Shown piece by piece: positions 42,227 to 54,300 of a stretch of 64,000 nt of DNA. The notes under the pieces are model-generated. The model saw only the letters and a program-made list of their open reading frames with translations, made no database searches and was not told the origin of the DNA. Where the stretch lies: positions 8,380 to 72,379 of the forward strand of contig CBDDAJ010000012.1 of the NCBI GenBank assembly GCA_965224845.1, in the 5' to 3' direction. Position 1 is the first letter of the stretch. Each line of letters opens with the position of its first letter. The translations under genes and the position numbers were made by a program. This stretch comes from Wocania_A sp965224845. Its GTDB lineage: Bacteria > Bacteroidota > Bacteroidia > Flavobacteriales > Flavobacteriaceae.

Positions 42227-45200
42227 TTATGAGTTGAAGGCTTTTTTATAACTTGAAGGAGTTACCTTATATTTTTTCTTAAAGCATGTGCTGAAGTATT
42301 TTGAATTTGAAAACCCTGTCATATCACTAATTTCATTAATAGAGTAATCGCTATCTAATATTAGCTGTGAAGCTCTTGCTAATTTTACTGATTTTATAAA
42401 CTCGTTAATGTTTTGACCAGTTAAAGCCATAATTTTTCTATACAAAACAGAGTGACTCATTCCAATATTAGAAGCCATTAGTGATACAGAAAATTTGGGG
42501 TCTGACATATTCTCTTCAATAATCTTCATTACTTTTTCTATAAACAATTCATCAACATTATTTATTGCAACATCCTTAGGCTTTAACAATATTTCCTTCC
42601 TAAATATATCTCTCAAAATACGTCTGTTTTCTATCAAATTCATAACTCTAACATTTAAAACATCAATATTGAAAGGCTTTGTAATGTAATCATCGGCACC
42701 ATATTCAAAGCCTTCCATTTTAAGGGCATGTGCGCCTCTAGCAGTTAAGAGTATTATAGGAATATGAGACGTTCTGCTGTCAAGCTTTATTTTTTTACAT
42801 AATTCTAACCCGTTCATTTCAGGCATCATAATGTCAGATATAATTATATCTGGTATTATTTCGAAAGCTTTTTGACAACCTTCTATACCATTAGTAGTGG
42901 TTATAACCTTGTAATAATCCGAAAAGTTGTTCTTTATATGATCTCTAATTTCAAAATTATCTTCTACAACCAATAATATTGGCATATGTTTTTTAACACT
43001 CTTTGGAGTATCTGTTTCCAAAATAACTTCCTCATCAAGAATTTCTTCGGCTAAAGATATTTCTTGTGAAGCATTGACTATTTCATTAGTATTATAGAAT
43101 GACTTAGTAATTGGGATTATAACATTAAATATTGTGTATTGATTAGGTTCACTTTTAACCAAAATCTCTCCATAATGAATTTGAACTAGGTTTTTGGTAA
43201 TAGCTAATCCAATTCCTGTTCCTGTAATTGATTTTGTGTTTTCGGTATTTACTTGATAAAAATCTTTAAAAATTTTTGAAATATCTTCAGGGGATAATCC
43301 ATGGCCATTATCTTTAATTTTAATAATTAGTTTTTCATCTTTTTCGTCTAAATCGACATTAATATCTACTTTGCTATTTGTAAACTTAAAAGCGTTAGAT
43401 AAAATATTATATAAAATTACCTCTAGCTTGTTTGCATCAAACCAACCTTGATCGCAACTATTAGAAACAGTTAGTTGAAAATGTATGTTTTTTTCTTGAG
43501 CGTATTGATAAAATGGAATACAAAGTTCATCAAAAAATGCTTTAATATTTGTGACACTTACTTTTAATTTTACCATACCAGATTCCATTTTTCTAAAATC
43601 TAATATTTGCGTTACCAAACTTAAAAGCCTTTGACCATTCCTATTCATAGTCATTACTAAATTATTAGTTCGATTGTTTGTGCTTTTAATTTTTTTTAAT
43701 TCTTGCAAAGGCCCAAGAATTAAAGTTAATGAAGTTCTTAATTCATGGGAAATGGTAGTGAAAAAATTTATTTTAGATTGATGTAACTCTTCGTCTTTTT
43801 CGTGCTTATACTTTTCTATAACCAATGCGTTTTTTAATCGTATTCTATTTTTTACACTATAAAAAATGAAATAAATTAATGACATGAGTATTAAAATATA
43901 TACCAAATAAGCAATATTTGTTTGCCACCAGACTGGAGTGATTAGAATTTGAATGTGTTTTTCAGAAAAATGCTTAGTATCAACACTATTCTCTTCAGTA
44001 GCTCTAACCTTAAAAGTATAGGACCCAGCAGATATGTTAGAATAGTTAGCAAAATGCTGCTCGGAAGGAGTAGTTATCCATCGATTATCTAAACCCTCTA
44101 ATTTATATTCGTATCTTATATTATGGGGAGCAGGGTAACCAGGTGTAGCAAATTCAAAAGTGAAATTATTTAAAAAATATGGGAGTTTAATATTTTTAGT
44201 AAACACGATGGATGAATCTAAAGGCGTATAAGATTCTATAGCTTCATTAGTCTCAATATCTTCATTAAACAATTTAAAATTTGTAAGCATAAGATTAATG
44301 GGGGCAGATTGTGTGTTTAATAAACTTGGATAAAAAGCAATAAGCCCCTTTTTACTTCCAAAAAATAATTTACCATCCTTGGATTTTGCAATGGCTCCAG
44401 ATTCAAAATCATTGGTTGGTAAGCCATCGTATGTATTATATATTAAAATTTTTTTACTTATTGGATTAAAAGTTGCGATCCCTTTATTTGTACTAAACCA
44501 AATGTTACTGGCATTATCCTGTATAATACCATAAATAGAATTACTTGGAAGTCCTTGATCAATATTTAACCTATTAAACTGTTTACCGAAAACATTGAGT
44601 TGGTATGCACCACCACCTTCGGTAGCAAGCCAAATATTTTTAAGAGCATCTTCAAAAATAGCTTTAATTGGATAGTTTATTTTTGTGTCATTATTGATTC
44701 CAGCTTCTGAAGGTTTTAAGAATTTGTTGTTCTTAGTGTCAAAAACTTGAACTCCATTTTTTAAAGAGCCAATCCATAATTTACCTGTACTATCATAAAG
44801 TAAGCATAAGAGGTTATTTGAGATTAATCCATCTTCAATTTTATAATTAGTAAAAGCCTTAGAGGTTTTGTTGTATTTGTACAAACCTTCATTATAAGTC
44901 GCTATCCATATATTATTAAAATCATCTTCAACTAAATCAAAAACTAAATTATTTATAGTATTAGAAATGTTAGCTTTATTAAATTCAGCTTCTTTAAATA
45001 TATTGGAATTCTCTTCTTTATAACCAATGATACTTCTATTAAAACCACCTATCCATATATTTTTATTCTTATCTTCAATAACATTCATGACAATATTTGA
45101 AGGAATAGATGTGTTGTTTTTTGGGTTTTCTTTAAAGTTAAAAAAGGAATCAGTATTTAAATCGAGCTTGTCTAATCCGCCACCACCTGTGCCAATCCAT

Positions 45201-46336
45201 AACGTGTTATCAGACATAAAAAGAGAGGTTACAACATTAAAACTTAGACTGCTAGGTTCTTTTAAAATTGAAGTCTGATAAAGCTCAAAAGAAGAATGCT
45301 TCGTTTTGTTTACAGTACCATCTCCCATTCCCATCCATAGAGAGGTATTGTTGTCTATAAATAAACAATAAGACACATTATTTGTAATACTATATTTATT
45401 AAAAGCATCATTTTTATAAACTTGTACTTCATTGGTCTTTGTATTCAAAAGGTTTAACCCTCCATAAGAAGTAATCCATATTTCACCAGGGTTTCCTTCT
45501 TTAATATCAGTTATTTCATTTGAGTTTATAGAAGACTTGCCATCTTCTTTTTTAAAATGCTCAAAAGTTTTGCTATGAATGTTAAACTTGTAAACACCAT
45601 TACCTTCGGTACCAATCCATAAATTGTTATAAGAATCGAAACAAATACGCTGCCCTGTTCTTGTACTGTGATAATCTGCATCATTATATTTATAATGACT
45701 AAACTTTTGTGTGTTGATATTAAAACAATCCAAAATTCCAGCATTAGTTGTAATCCATACATGCTCTTGCTCTATAGCTATAGAAAAAATATTATCATTG
45801 CTTATTGTATTAGAATTATGAATGCTTTGGTTAAATTTTTTATGAATACCCGTGCTTTTGTTTAAAGTGTATAACCCTTCACCAAAAGTACCAACCCAAA
45901 GCGTATGATGCTGGTCTTCTGCTATACTTGTAATATGATTTGTAGAGTATATAGAATTATTTTTTTCGTTTTTATAATTAGAAAATGAATCATTAAATGG
46001 GTTGTATTTGTTTAAGCCACCTTGCATAGTACCTACCCATAAAAAACCATCGGGATCTTCAAATAAACAGGTAATGTTATTATTACTTAAAGAATATGTA
46101 TCATTTTTATTTGAAGTAAATGCTTTAAACTTATAACCATCATATCTATAGAGTCCGTGAGTTCCACCAAACCACATAAATCCATTTTTATCTTTTAAAA
46201 TACAATTTACAGAAGCCAAACCATCTTCAATAAGAAACTCTTCAAATAGTAATTTATCGTTTTGAGAAAGCAAAACCATTGGAAGTAGAAGTAAAATCTG
46301 CAACAAATTATTTAATAGAATATGTTTGTTAACCAC
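42227..46336 (-). CDS. Hybrid two-component system sensor/AraC regulator of a glycan locus
   Basis: A 1369-residue one-piece signalling protein. It has a signal peptide, two-component-regulator beta-propeller repeats (about 30-650; many WIGT and W(I/V)G motifs) and a Y_Y_Y domain (about 725-780). One TM helix lies at about 805-826. HisKA (ISHELRTSLTLI, His near 864) is followed by HATPase_c (DNGHGLSPEDI, about 1015), a receiver domain (VVEDN about 1123, phospho-Asp in IISDIMMPEMNG about 1165) and an AraC-type HTH (1285-1368). It senses a glycan product in the periplasm and activates the adjacent susC operon, from which it is divergent. The HisKA box has RTS where RTP is usual. Confidence 0.93.
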   Translation of the reverse strand: MVNKHILLNNLLQILLLLPMVLLSQNDKLLFEEFLIEDGLASVNCILKDKNGFMWFGGTHGLYRYDGYKFKAFTSNKNDTYSLSNNNITCLFEDPDGFLWVGTMQGGLNKYNPFNDSFSNYKNEKNNSIYSTNHITSIAEDQHHTLWVGTFGEGLYTLNKSTGIHKKFNQSIHNSNTISNDNIFSIAIEQEHVWITTNAGILDCFNINTQKFSHYKYNDADYHSTRTGQRICFDSYNNLWIGTEGNGVYKFNIHSKTFEHFKKEDGKSSINSNEITDIKEGNPGEIWITSYGGLNLLNTKTNEVQVYKNDAFNKYSITNNVSYCLFIDNNTSLWMGMGDGTVNKTKHSSFELYQTSILKEPSSLSFNVVTSLFMSDNTLWIGTGGGGLDKLDLNTDSFFNFKENPKNNTSIPSNIVMNVIEDKNKNIWIGGFNRSIIGYKEENSNIFKEAEFNKANISNTINNLVFDLVEDDFNNIWIATYNEGLYKYNKTSKAFTNYKIEDGLISNNLLCLLYDSTGKLWIGSLKNGVQVFDTKNNKFLKPSEAGINNDTKINYPIKAIFEDALKNIWLATEGGGAYQLNVFGKQFNRLNIDQGLPSNSIYGIIQDNASNIWFSTNKGIATFNPISKKILIYNTYDGLPTNDFESGAIAKSKDGKLFFGSKKGLIAFYPSLLNTQSAPINLMLTNFKLFNEDIETNEAIESYTPLDSSIVFTKNIKLPYFLNNFTFEFATPGYPAPHNIRYEYKLEGLDNRWITTPSEQHFANYSNISAGSYTFKVRATEENSVDTKHFSEKHIQILITPVWWQTNIAYLVYILILMSLIYFIFYSVKNRIRLKNALVIEKYKHEKDEELHQSKINFFTTISHELRTSLTLILGPLQELKKIKSTNNRTNNLVMTMNRNGQRLLSLVTQILDFRKMESGMVKLKVSVTNIKAFFDELCIPFYQYAQEKNIHFQLTVSNSCDQGWFDANKLEVILYNILSNAFKFTNSKVDINVDLDEKDEKLIIKIKDNGHGLSPEDISKIFKDFYQVNTENTKSITGTGIGLAITKNLVQIHYGEILVKSEPNQYTIFNVIIPITKSFYNTNEIVNASQEISLAEEILDEEVILETDTPKSVKKHMPILLVVEDNFEIRDHIKNNFSDYYKVITTTNGIEGCQKAFEIIPDIIISDIMMPEMNGLELCKKIKLDSRTSHIPIILLTARGAHALKMEGFEYGADDYITKPFNIDVLNVRVMNLIENRRILRDIFRKEILLKPKDVAINNVDELFIEKVMKIIEENMSDPKFSVSLMASNIGMSHSVLYRKIMALTGQNINEFIKSVKLARASQLILDSDYSINEISDMTGFSNSKYFSTCFKKKYKVTPSSYKKAFNS

Positions 46337-46525
46337 TTAATATAAATACTTTTAGGATGAATAAGTATATAAATATAAGAGTAATTCAGTTAAAAAAAGG
46401 ATATGTTTTATTATGAGATTTAAATTTGAATGATAATGAAACCATTAAGATTAAATATTGAACCATTAACTTTAATGTGAGATATAATTTTACAAAATAA
46501 ACTAATCTCAAAAAATTTTATGTAA
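46337..46525. promoter_or_regulatory. Divergent regulatory region between regulator and susC
   Basis: A 189-bp AT-rich gap with no ORF that must hold both promoters and the AraC-domain target. I see no clear TTTG / TAnnTTTG pair by eye. Confidence 0.35.
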
Positions 46526-49500
46526 ATGAAAAAAGGATATTTTAAAATAAACTTTGTTGTTGTTTTATTGCTTTTCGCAACAAGTTTGTTTGCTCAAAAA
46601 CAAATTACTGGAAAAGTTACAGCTAATAATAATGAACCTTTACCTGGTGTCTCAATTTTAGTTAAAGGAACAACTAATGGTGTATCTTCAGACTTTGATG
46701 GTGATTATACTATTTCTAATATAACTAATAGTTCGGTTTTAGTGTTTTCATATTTAGGGTATATAACTAAAGAGGTTACGGTAGGTAATCAATTAACTAT
46801 TAATATATCACTACAAGAAGATATTACTCAATTAGACGATGTTGTAGTAGTAGGTTACGGAACCAAAAAAAAAGTAGAAGTTATAAGTTCTGTGGCTCAA
46901 GTATCAGGAGATGTAGTAAAGAAAAATCAATCTGCTAATTTTACTACTTCGTTAGCAGGAAGGTTGCCAGGTTTAGTTATTAATCAAACTACAGCAGAGC
47001 CTGGGCGTGAGAATGTTAATATTTTAATTCGAGGAAGGGGAACGTTTAGAGATAATACTGTTCTGGTTGTTATAGATGGAATCCCAGGGCGTGATGGCTT
47101 AGATAGATTAGATCCTCAAGATATAGAAAGCGTATCAGTATTAAAAGATGCATCAGCTTCAATTTATGGAGCTAGAGCTGCGAATGGGGTTATTTTAATA
47201 ACAACTAAACGTGGTAAAGTAGGAAAACCTCAATTTAGTTTTACTTCTAATTATAGTATTACTGCGCCAACACGTTTTGTGGAAAATGCTAGTGCTTATC
47301 ATTATGCTAGACAAATAAATGAGGTACAATCGCGAACTGGTGCTACACCAATTTATAGTGCTAGTGATTTAGCAAACTTTCAAAGCTCAAATTTTACAAC
47401 CACAGATTGGTGGCGTGAAGTGTACGATAGACAATCTGCTCAAAAAAGATATAATTTATCATTAAGAGGAGGATCAGAAAAAACGCGTTATTTTTTGTCT
47501 TTAGGAACCACACAGCAAGAAGGGGTTATAAAAACTGATAAAAGTACTGATGTTTCACAATATAACTTTAGATCTAATATAGACGTTAAAGCTACCGATA
47601 GAATAGATGTGGCTTTTAATTTGGCAGGCAGATTAGAAGAACGTCAATGGTATGGAGCATCATCTTTTGATGTGCTTCAAAATACGGCCAAAGCAAACCC
47701 ACTAGACCCTGTATACAGAGATGGTAAATTATTTGCAGGAATTGGTAGATTTAATCCATTAGCATTTGTACAGCAGGAAGGAGGCTATAACAGACAAAAC
47801 AACACACTTTTTAATGGGACTTTAAGTGTGAAATATAAAATACCAAAAGTAGAAGGGTTAAGTGTTAGTGCACAAGGGTCTGTAGATTTTACACAAAACT
47901 TCCATAAAAATTATTTGCGCCCATTAACCCAATATGTTGAAGACCCTACTGATAATACTAAACTGATAGAGCAAAAAATAGGATCGCCGGTATTTAAGGT
48001 AGAAGAAGCATATTGGAGGCAAAGGTTACTTACTTTTACTTCTAGAATTGAGTATGCTAATACTTTTAAGAATCATAGCGTTTCTGCTTTTGTTGGTTAC
48101 GAAGAGAGCAGAACCAAAAATAATTTTAGTAATTTATCAAGACAAGATGGTTTGTTAGAACTAACCGACCAATTATCTTCTGGAGATACTGAAAATCAGA
48201 CAACATCTGGGGGAGAAGGCATAACTGCAAGGCAAAGTTATTTAGGTAGATTAAGCTATGATTTTTCTAAAAAATACTTTACAGAGTTTTCATTTAGATA
48301 TGATGGTAGTTTTAATTTTGCCAAAGACAAACGCTTCGGTTTTTTTCCAACAGTCTCGGTAGGTTGGAGAGTATCTGAAGAAAGCTTTCTTAAAAATAGT
48401 CAAATTGTATCTAATTTAAAATTAAAAGGAACTTGGGGGCAAGTAGGAAATGATAGAGTTCCAGCATTTCAGTTTTTAAATCGTTTTGGGTCTAACGGTA
48501 CTTTTCCAATTGGAGGAGGAAATGTACCTGTAATTACCACAATAGGTCCAGATGGAAACCCTAACATCACGTGGGAAACTGCAGAATCTTTAAACTTAGG
48601 TGTTGAAGCAGGGTTTTTTAAAAACAAACTTACTTTAGAGGTTAATGTGTTTAAAGAAGATAGAAAAGATATATTAACACCTCGTAACGCAACGGTTCCT
48701 AATTTTACTGGAATTACATTACCAGATGAAAATTTGGGGATAACAAAAAACAAAGGATTTGAAGCAGTGTTAGGTTATAGAACTCAAATAGGAAAAGTAA
48801 ATTTTAATATTGAAGCTAATGTTGCATACTCTAAAAATAAATTAGTATTTCAAGATGCAGTAGAACCAGCAGAAGCGTATCAAAATTTAGAAGGACGTCC
48901 TATTGGAACGCGTCTAATATATGATGCCATAGGAATTTATAGGACCCAAGCCGATTTAGATAATAACCCTGGGTTACCAGGAGCTGGTTTAGGAGACTTA
49001 ATTTATGCAGACACGAATGAGGATGGAACTATAGATGCTAATGATAGAATAGCTTTCGAAAAGACAACCATTCCGGAAATGCAATTTGGTTTAAACTTAG
49101 GTGCACAATATAAAGGGTTTGATTTAAGCCTTCTACTGCAAGGACAAACTAATGTGAATATTGAAACAAGAGCCATTTTTAGTGGAGCTTCCAACTCTCA
49201 GAATGCTCCTGCATATTTTTTAAATAATGCATATACTACATTAACTCCAAATGCACCATTACCAAGAATTGGTGATACACAATCGCAATTAAATGGTTAC
49301 GACGGTGCTGCTAATGCTTCAACATTTTGGCAACGCGATGCTTCTTTTATTAGGCTTAAAAATGTAGAACTAGCATATAATCTACCACCAGATGTGATGT
49401 CTAAAATAGGTGTTAATAGTTTAAGAATTTATATAAGCGGTACCAATTTAATAACTTTAGATAAACTCAAAAAAGATGGGTTGGCTGACCCTGAACAAGT

Positions 49501-49567
49501 AAGTGAATTGGGATGGGCAATTCCACATCAAAAGCTATTTAATCTTGGGCTAAATGTAACTTTTTAA
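46526..49567 (+). CDS. SusC-like TonB-dependent glycan transporter
   Basis: A 1013-residue outer-membrane protein. Signal peptide (VVVLLLFATSLFAQ), carboxypeptidase-regulatory-like domain (ITGKVTANNNEPLPGVSILVKGT), TonB-box region (LDDVVVVGYGTKKK), plug (VLVVIDGIPGRDG...VLKDASASIYGARAANGVILITTKRGK) and a beta barrel ending in LGLNVTF. It imports oligosaccharides using TonB energy. SusD follows by 8 bases, so they form one operon under the divergent hybrid regulator. Confidence 0.95.
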   Translation: MKKGYFKINFVVVLLLFATSLFAQKQITGKVTANNNEPLPGVSILVKGTTNGVSSDFDGDYTISNITNSSVLVFSYLGYITKEVTVGNQLTINISLQEDITQLDDVVVVGYGTKKKVEVISSVAQVSGDVVKKNQSANFTTSLAGRLPGLVINQTTAEPGRENVNILIRGRGTFRDNTVLVVIDGIPGRDGLDRLDPQDIESVSVLKDASASIYGARAANGVILITTKRGKVGKPQFSFTSNYSITAPTRFVENASAYHYARQINEVQSRTGATPIYSASDLANFQSSNFTTTDWWREVYDRQSAQKRYNLSLRGGSEKTRYFLSLGTTQQEGVIKTDKSTDVSQYNFRSNIDVKATDRIDVAFNLAGRLEERQWYGASSFDVLQNTAKANPLDPVYRDGKLFAGIGRFNPLAFVQQEGGYNRQNNTLFNGTLSVKYKIPKVEGLSVSAQGSVDFTQNFHKNYLRPLTQYVEDPTDNTKLIEQKIGSPVFKVEEAYWRQRLLTFTSRIEYANTFKNHSVSAFVGYEESRTKNNFSNLSRQDGLLELTDQLSSGDTENQTTSGGEGITARQSYLGRLSYDFSKKYFTEFSFRYDGSFNFAKDKRFGFFPTVSVGWRVSEESFLKNSQIVSNLKLKGTWGQVGNDRVPAFQFLNRFGSNGTFPIGGGNVPVITTIGPDGNPNITWETAESLNLGVEAGFFKNKLTLEVNVFKEDRKDILTPRNATVPNFTGITLPDENLGITKNKGFEAVLGYRTQIGKVNFNIEANVAYSKNKLVFQDAVEPAEAYQNLEGRPIGTRLIYDAIGIYRTQADLDNNPGLPGAGLGDLIYADTNEDGTIDANDRIAFEKTTIPEMQFGLNLGAQYKGFDLSLLLQGQTNVNIETRAIFSGASNSQNAPAYFLNNAYTTLTPNAPLPRIGDTQSQLNGYDGAANASTFWQRDASFIRLKNVELAYNLPPDVMSKIGVNSLRIYISGTNLITLDKLKKDGLADPEQVSELGWAIPHQKLFNLGLNVTF

Positions 49568-49575
49568 AAAAAATA

Positions 49576-51270
49576 ATGATGAAAAACATAAAATTTAATA
49601 TTAAAAAAACTATAGCATTAAGAACCATAATTGCTTTAACAATGGTTTCCGTTTTAATGTCTTGCAGTAATGATTTTTTAGATCAAAAGCCATTGGGTGA
49701 TATTTCTGATATTGACGTATTCAATAACGATCAATTATTAGAATCTTATGTAAATGGTAATTACAGAGCATTTAAGTTCTTCCAGTTTGGTGCCTTTCAT
49801 AAAGATGGTATTTCTGACGACGCCGTTAATAATGCTTTTGTAGCATACAATCGTGGTTTAATTACTCCAGATTTCTATGGGGAAGAAGGTGGAGTTTTAC
49901 AAGATGCTTGGAATCATAATTATAAATCGATAAGGAATACCAATATCTTTTTTGACAGAATTGAAGACTCAAATGCATCGCCAGAATTAGTAAAACGACT
50001 TACCGGTGAGATGCGCTTTATAAGAGCCTGGTGCTATTTTGATTTAATTAATTTGTTTGGTGATGTACCATTTAAAACAAGTTTATTTGAGTTAGGGCAA
50101 GAATCTTTCGATACACCAAGAACATCTTACGATGAAATAGTAGCATTTATCAAAGCAGAAATGGATAAAGCCGTTTTAGAATTACCTCAAGAAAATACAG
50201 GTGGAACTTTTAATGGTAGAGCTACCCGTGGAGCTGCTGCTGCTTTAAGATCTAGGGCATTATTGTATGCAGCAAGCGAATTGCATAACCCGTCAAACAA
50301 TATAAGTAAATGGGAAGCAGCAAGAGATGCAGCAAAAGCAGCTATTGACCTCGGAGATTATAATATCGATCCTAATTACAGCAATTTATTTAATAAGAAT
50401 ATTTCTAATGAAGTGATGTTTGCACGTAGTTTTACACAGGAAAATCCAGTATTAGATGGTTGGTTAGCTGCTTGGAACACGGGCATAGATCGCTATTATT
50501 TACCATCAGGATATTTTGGAGCTGTTGATACTAATTTTTTTAAACCATTGCAAAGTTTGGTTGATGCTTATGAAACTTTAGATGGCAGTCCTGTAGACCC
50601 TCAAAACCCTTGGGTAAATAGAGATCCACGTCTTGATATGACAATTATTCATCATGGTAGCGTGGTTGCAGGCAATACCATTGAATACCATGTTGATAAA
50701 AATGATCCATCTAATTCTGCTCTGGCTGGTCCGGCATCAGCTTTACGGGGTGGAACACAATCAAATTATAATGTGTTAAAGCAAACAGACCCTAATTTAA
50801 TAGCGACGTTTGGGGCAGAGCCACATGAAAACCCATGGGTGTTTTTTAGACTTGCTGAAATGTATTTAAACTATGCAGAAGCTCTTATAGAATTAGGTGA
50901 TGATGCAGGTGCTAAAGCAGCCATTCAGGTAGTAAGAAGTAGAGCTAATGTTAGTATGCCAGCATTTACAGAATCAGGAAATGATTTAAAAACACGTTAT
51001 AGAAATGAAAGACGTGTAGAACTTGCTTTTGAAAACCACCGTTGGTACGATATTATACGTTGGAAAATTGCTCCAACTGTTTTAGCTCTACCAGCTAAAG
51101 GAGTTAGGGTTTTAAAAGATAATACAACAAACCCAGCAACCATTACTTATGATTATGATGATAATATTGTTGATGGTTTAAGGGTTTGGGACGATAAATT
51201 ATATTATTTGCCAATACCAAGAAGTGAAGTTGAAGCAAGCCCTTCTATTACACAAAACCCTGGATATTAA
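49576..51270 (+). CDS. SusD/RagB-like glycan-binding lipoprotein
   Basis: A 564-residue lipoprotein (signal ending VLMSC). It has the SusD helical N-terminal region (MRFIRAWCYFDLINLFGDVPF) and the conserved C-terminal RNERRVELAFENHRWYDIIRWK and LPIPRSEVEASP. SusD caps the SusC barrel and captures glycans at the surface. The frame is intact. Confidence 0.95.
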   Translation: MMKNIKFNIKKTIALRTIIALTMVSVLMSCSNDFLDQKPLGDISDIDVFNNDQLLESYVNGNYRAFKFFQFGAFHKDGISDDAVNNAFVAYNRGLITPDFYGEEGGVLQDAWNHNYKSIRNTNIFFDRIEDSNASPELVKRLTGEMRFIRAWCYFDLINLFGDVPFKTSLFELGQESFDTPRTSYDEIVAFIKAEMDKAVLELPQENTGGTFNGRATRGAAAALRSRALLYAASELHNPSNNISKWEAARDAAKAAIDLGDYNIDPNYSNLFNKNISNEVMFARSFTQENPVLDGWLAAWNTGIDRYYLPSGYFGAVDTNFFKPLQSLVDAYETLDGSPVDPQNPWVNRDPRLDMTIIHHGSVVAGNTIEYHVDKNDPSNSALAGPASALRGGTQSNYNVLKQTDPNLIATFGAEPHENPWVFFRLAEMYLNYAEALIELGDDAGAKAAIQVVRSRANVSMPAFTESGNDLKTRYRNERRVELAFENHRWYDIIRWKIAPTVLALPAKGVRVLKDNTTNPATITYDYDDNIVDGLRVWDDKLYYLPIPRSEVEASPSITQNPGY

Positions 51271-51311
51271 TGGTGAATACTTAATTAGTGCTTAATTTTT
51301 TAGTTTAGGAA

Positions 51312-51345
51312 AGAAAAGTAATGTATTTATAAGCATTGCTTTTCT
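51312..51345 (+). other. Hairpin after susD
   Basis: 12-bp stem AGAAAAGTAATG / CATTGCTTTTCT (one G-U pair). It lacks a following T-run, so it may separate expression of susCD from downstream genes or protect the mRNA end instead of stopping transcription outright. Confidence 0.5.
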
Positions 51346-51374
51346 TGATATTAATTTAGTTCCATTTTAAAAGA

Positions 51375-54300
51375 ATGAAGTTATTTAGAATTTTCATATA
51401 TGCTTTGCTTATAGCCTCTATAAATGCTTGTATTAGTGAGAAAAATGATTTAAAAAATAAAAGGCGATTTATTTCTTTAAATCCAGAATCATCTGGTATT
51501 ACGTTTGTAAATAAGCTAACTGAAAACGATTCAGTTAATTATTTTAATTACGGGTATATCTATATGGGAGGTGGTGTAGCTATAGGAGATGTAAATAATG
51601 ATGGATTAGATGATATTTATTTTACTGGTAATATGGTAAATAATGCCTTATATCTTAATAAAGGAAACTTGCAGTTTGAAGATGTTTCTGAAGTTTCAAA
51701 AACCAAAGCAGATAACAGATGGGTTACAGGGGTAACAATGGTTGATATTAATGCAGATGGATGGTTAGATATTTATGTAAGTGTATCTGGGATTTGGACA
51801 ACTACAAAAAATCTGCTTTATATTAATAAAGGATTAAATAAAGAAGGGATTCCTATATTTTTAGAACAAGCTGAAATTTATGGAATTGCAGATACAGGAA
51901 ATAGTACTCAATCCACTTTTTTTGATTATGATAATGATGGTGATTTAGATTTGTATGTATTAAACTACCCTCCTACACCATTTCAATCATCATTATCTTA
52001 TTATAAAAAAAAACTACAAAAGGCTACAAGTATAGAGTCTAATACTCTATATAGAAACAATGGAGATGGCACATTTACAGATGTTTCAAAACCTTCTGGG
52101 CTACATCAATTTAGCTTGTCGTTATCTGTAGCTGTTGGAGATTATAATAATGATGGATGGCAAGATATGTATGTGTCTAACGACTTTGAAAGCTTAGATA
52201 ATTTTTATTTAAACAATGGAGATGGCACATTTACAGATCAACTTATAAAAGCTACAAATCAAGTATCTTTTTATGGTATGGGTACTGATGTGGCCGATAT
52301 AAATAATGATGGATTGCTAGATATGATACAGCTAGACATGACACCAAAAGATAACAGGCGCTCGAAAGCTAACATGCAAAGTATGAATATAGAAAAGTTT
52401 GAAAATATGACTGAAGATGTTTTTTTCTATCAATACATGCAAAATAGTTTACAGCTTAATAGAGGTATAGATGAAAATGGAATACCACACTTTAGTAACC
52501 TATCTCAATTAAGTGGTGTTGCATTTACAGATTGGAGTTGGGCTTCTCTATTAGCCGATTTTGATAATGATGGTTTTAAAGATTTGTTTGTAACAAATGG
52601 TTCCAGAAGAGAAATTAACAACAAAGATTTTTTTAACAAATTAAAAAAAGAGCACGGGCATAAAAAGAAAGAAGAAATGGATTTGTTAAAATATATTGAA
52701 CAAATGCCTTCAGAAAAAATAGAAAACTATGTCTTTAAGAATAATGGAGATATCACATTCATTGATGTAAGTAAAGCATGGGGGTTAAATTATAAAGGAT
52801 TTTCTAATGGTACTGCTTATGCCGATTTAGACAATGATGGTGATTTAGATTTAGTTGTTAATAATTTTGATGAGCCAAGTATAGTATATAAAAATACAAC
52901 TTCAGATAATAAAGCACCAAACTATGTGCAATTCAAATTTAAAGGGAACTCTAAAAACCCTTTGGGCATAGGAACAAAAGTTACAATATTCCATAAAGAA
53001 AACAGACAATATCAAGAATTGATGTTAGCAAGGGGGTTTCAATCTTCTGTAACACCTAAGTTGCATTTTGGTTTAGGAAATGATACAAAAATTGATAGTG
53101 TATTAGTGGTTTGGCAGAATGGAAAACAACAAAAATTAAAGAATGTATCGGCAAATAGATTATTAAATATAGATTATAAAAAATCTACTATGCATGAATT
53201 AATAGAGCTAGAAAAGTCTACTATATTTAATGATATTACAGAAAAGGTAAATGTGGATTATTTACATCAAGAAAATCGTTTTGATGATTACTACTATCAA
53301 GTATTGCTACCTCACAAGATGTCACAGTTTGGACCAGCTTTGGCAACAGGAGATATTAATAATGATGGCTTAGATGATTTTTATATAGGAGGAGCTTCAG
53401 GTAAATTAGGAGCTATATATAAACAAGATATAAATGGAACGTTTTCTAAATTGAAAACTCATGATAGCTGGGAGGCAGATAAAATAAAAGAAGATACTAA
53501 TGCTGCTTTTTTTGATGCAAATAATGATGGATACTTAGATTTATATGTAGTTAGTGGAGGTAATGAGTTTTATAAAAACTCAAAACCATACCAAGACCGT
53601 TTATACATAAATGATAGGCGTGGAGGTTTTATTAAAAACGAAAAAGCTTTACCTCAAATATTTTCGAGTGGATCAAAAGTAGTCCCTGCAGATTATGACG
53701 ATGATGGTGATATGGATTTGCTCATTGCAGGGAGGCATTTACCTAGAAATTATCCCGAACCAGTTACTAGCTTTATTTTAAGAAATGATAGTAATCAATC
53801 TAATATTGTTTTTACAGATGTAACTCACCAAATAGCTCCAGGTTTAATAAATATAGGAATGGTTACTGATGCTGTTTGGACAGATTATAATAACGATAAC
53901 GCATTAGATATAGTACTTGTTGGAGAGTGGATGCCATTAACTTTTTTTACCAATAAAAAAGGACAATTTATAAATGAAACCAAAACCTATGGCATCGACA
54001 AATCAACCGGATGGTGGTCTAGTATCATTGCAGATGATTTTGATAAAGATGGCGATATAGATTTTGTAGCAGGTAATTTAGGGTTAAACTATAAATATAA
54101 AGCCTCTACAGAAGCATCATTTGATATTTATGCAGATGATTTTGATAATAATAAAAGCTTAGATATAGTTCTAGGGTATTATAATGATGGTGAACAATTT
54201 CCTGTTCGTGGCAGACAATGTTCATCGCAGCAAATACCAGCCATAGAAGTTAAGTTTAAAGATTACAATTCATTTGCGGAAGCAAACCTTGCCGATGTTT

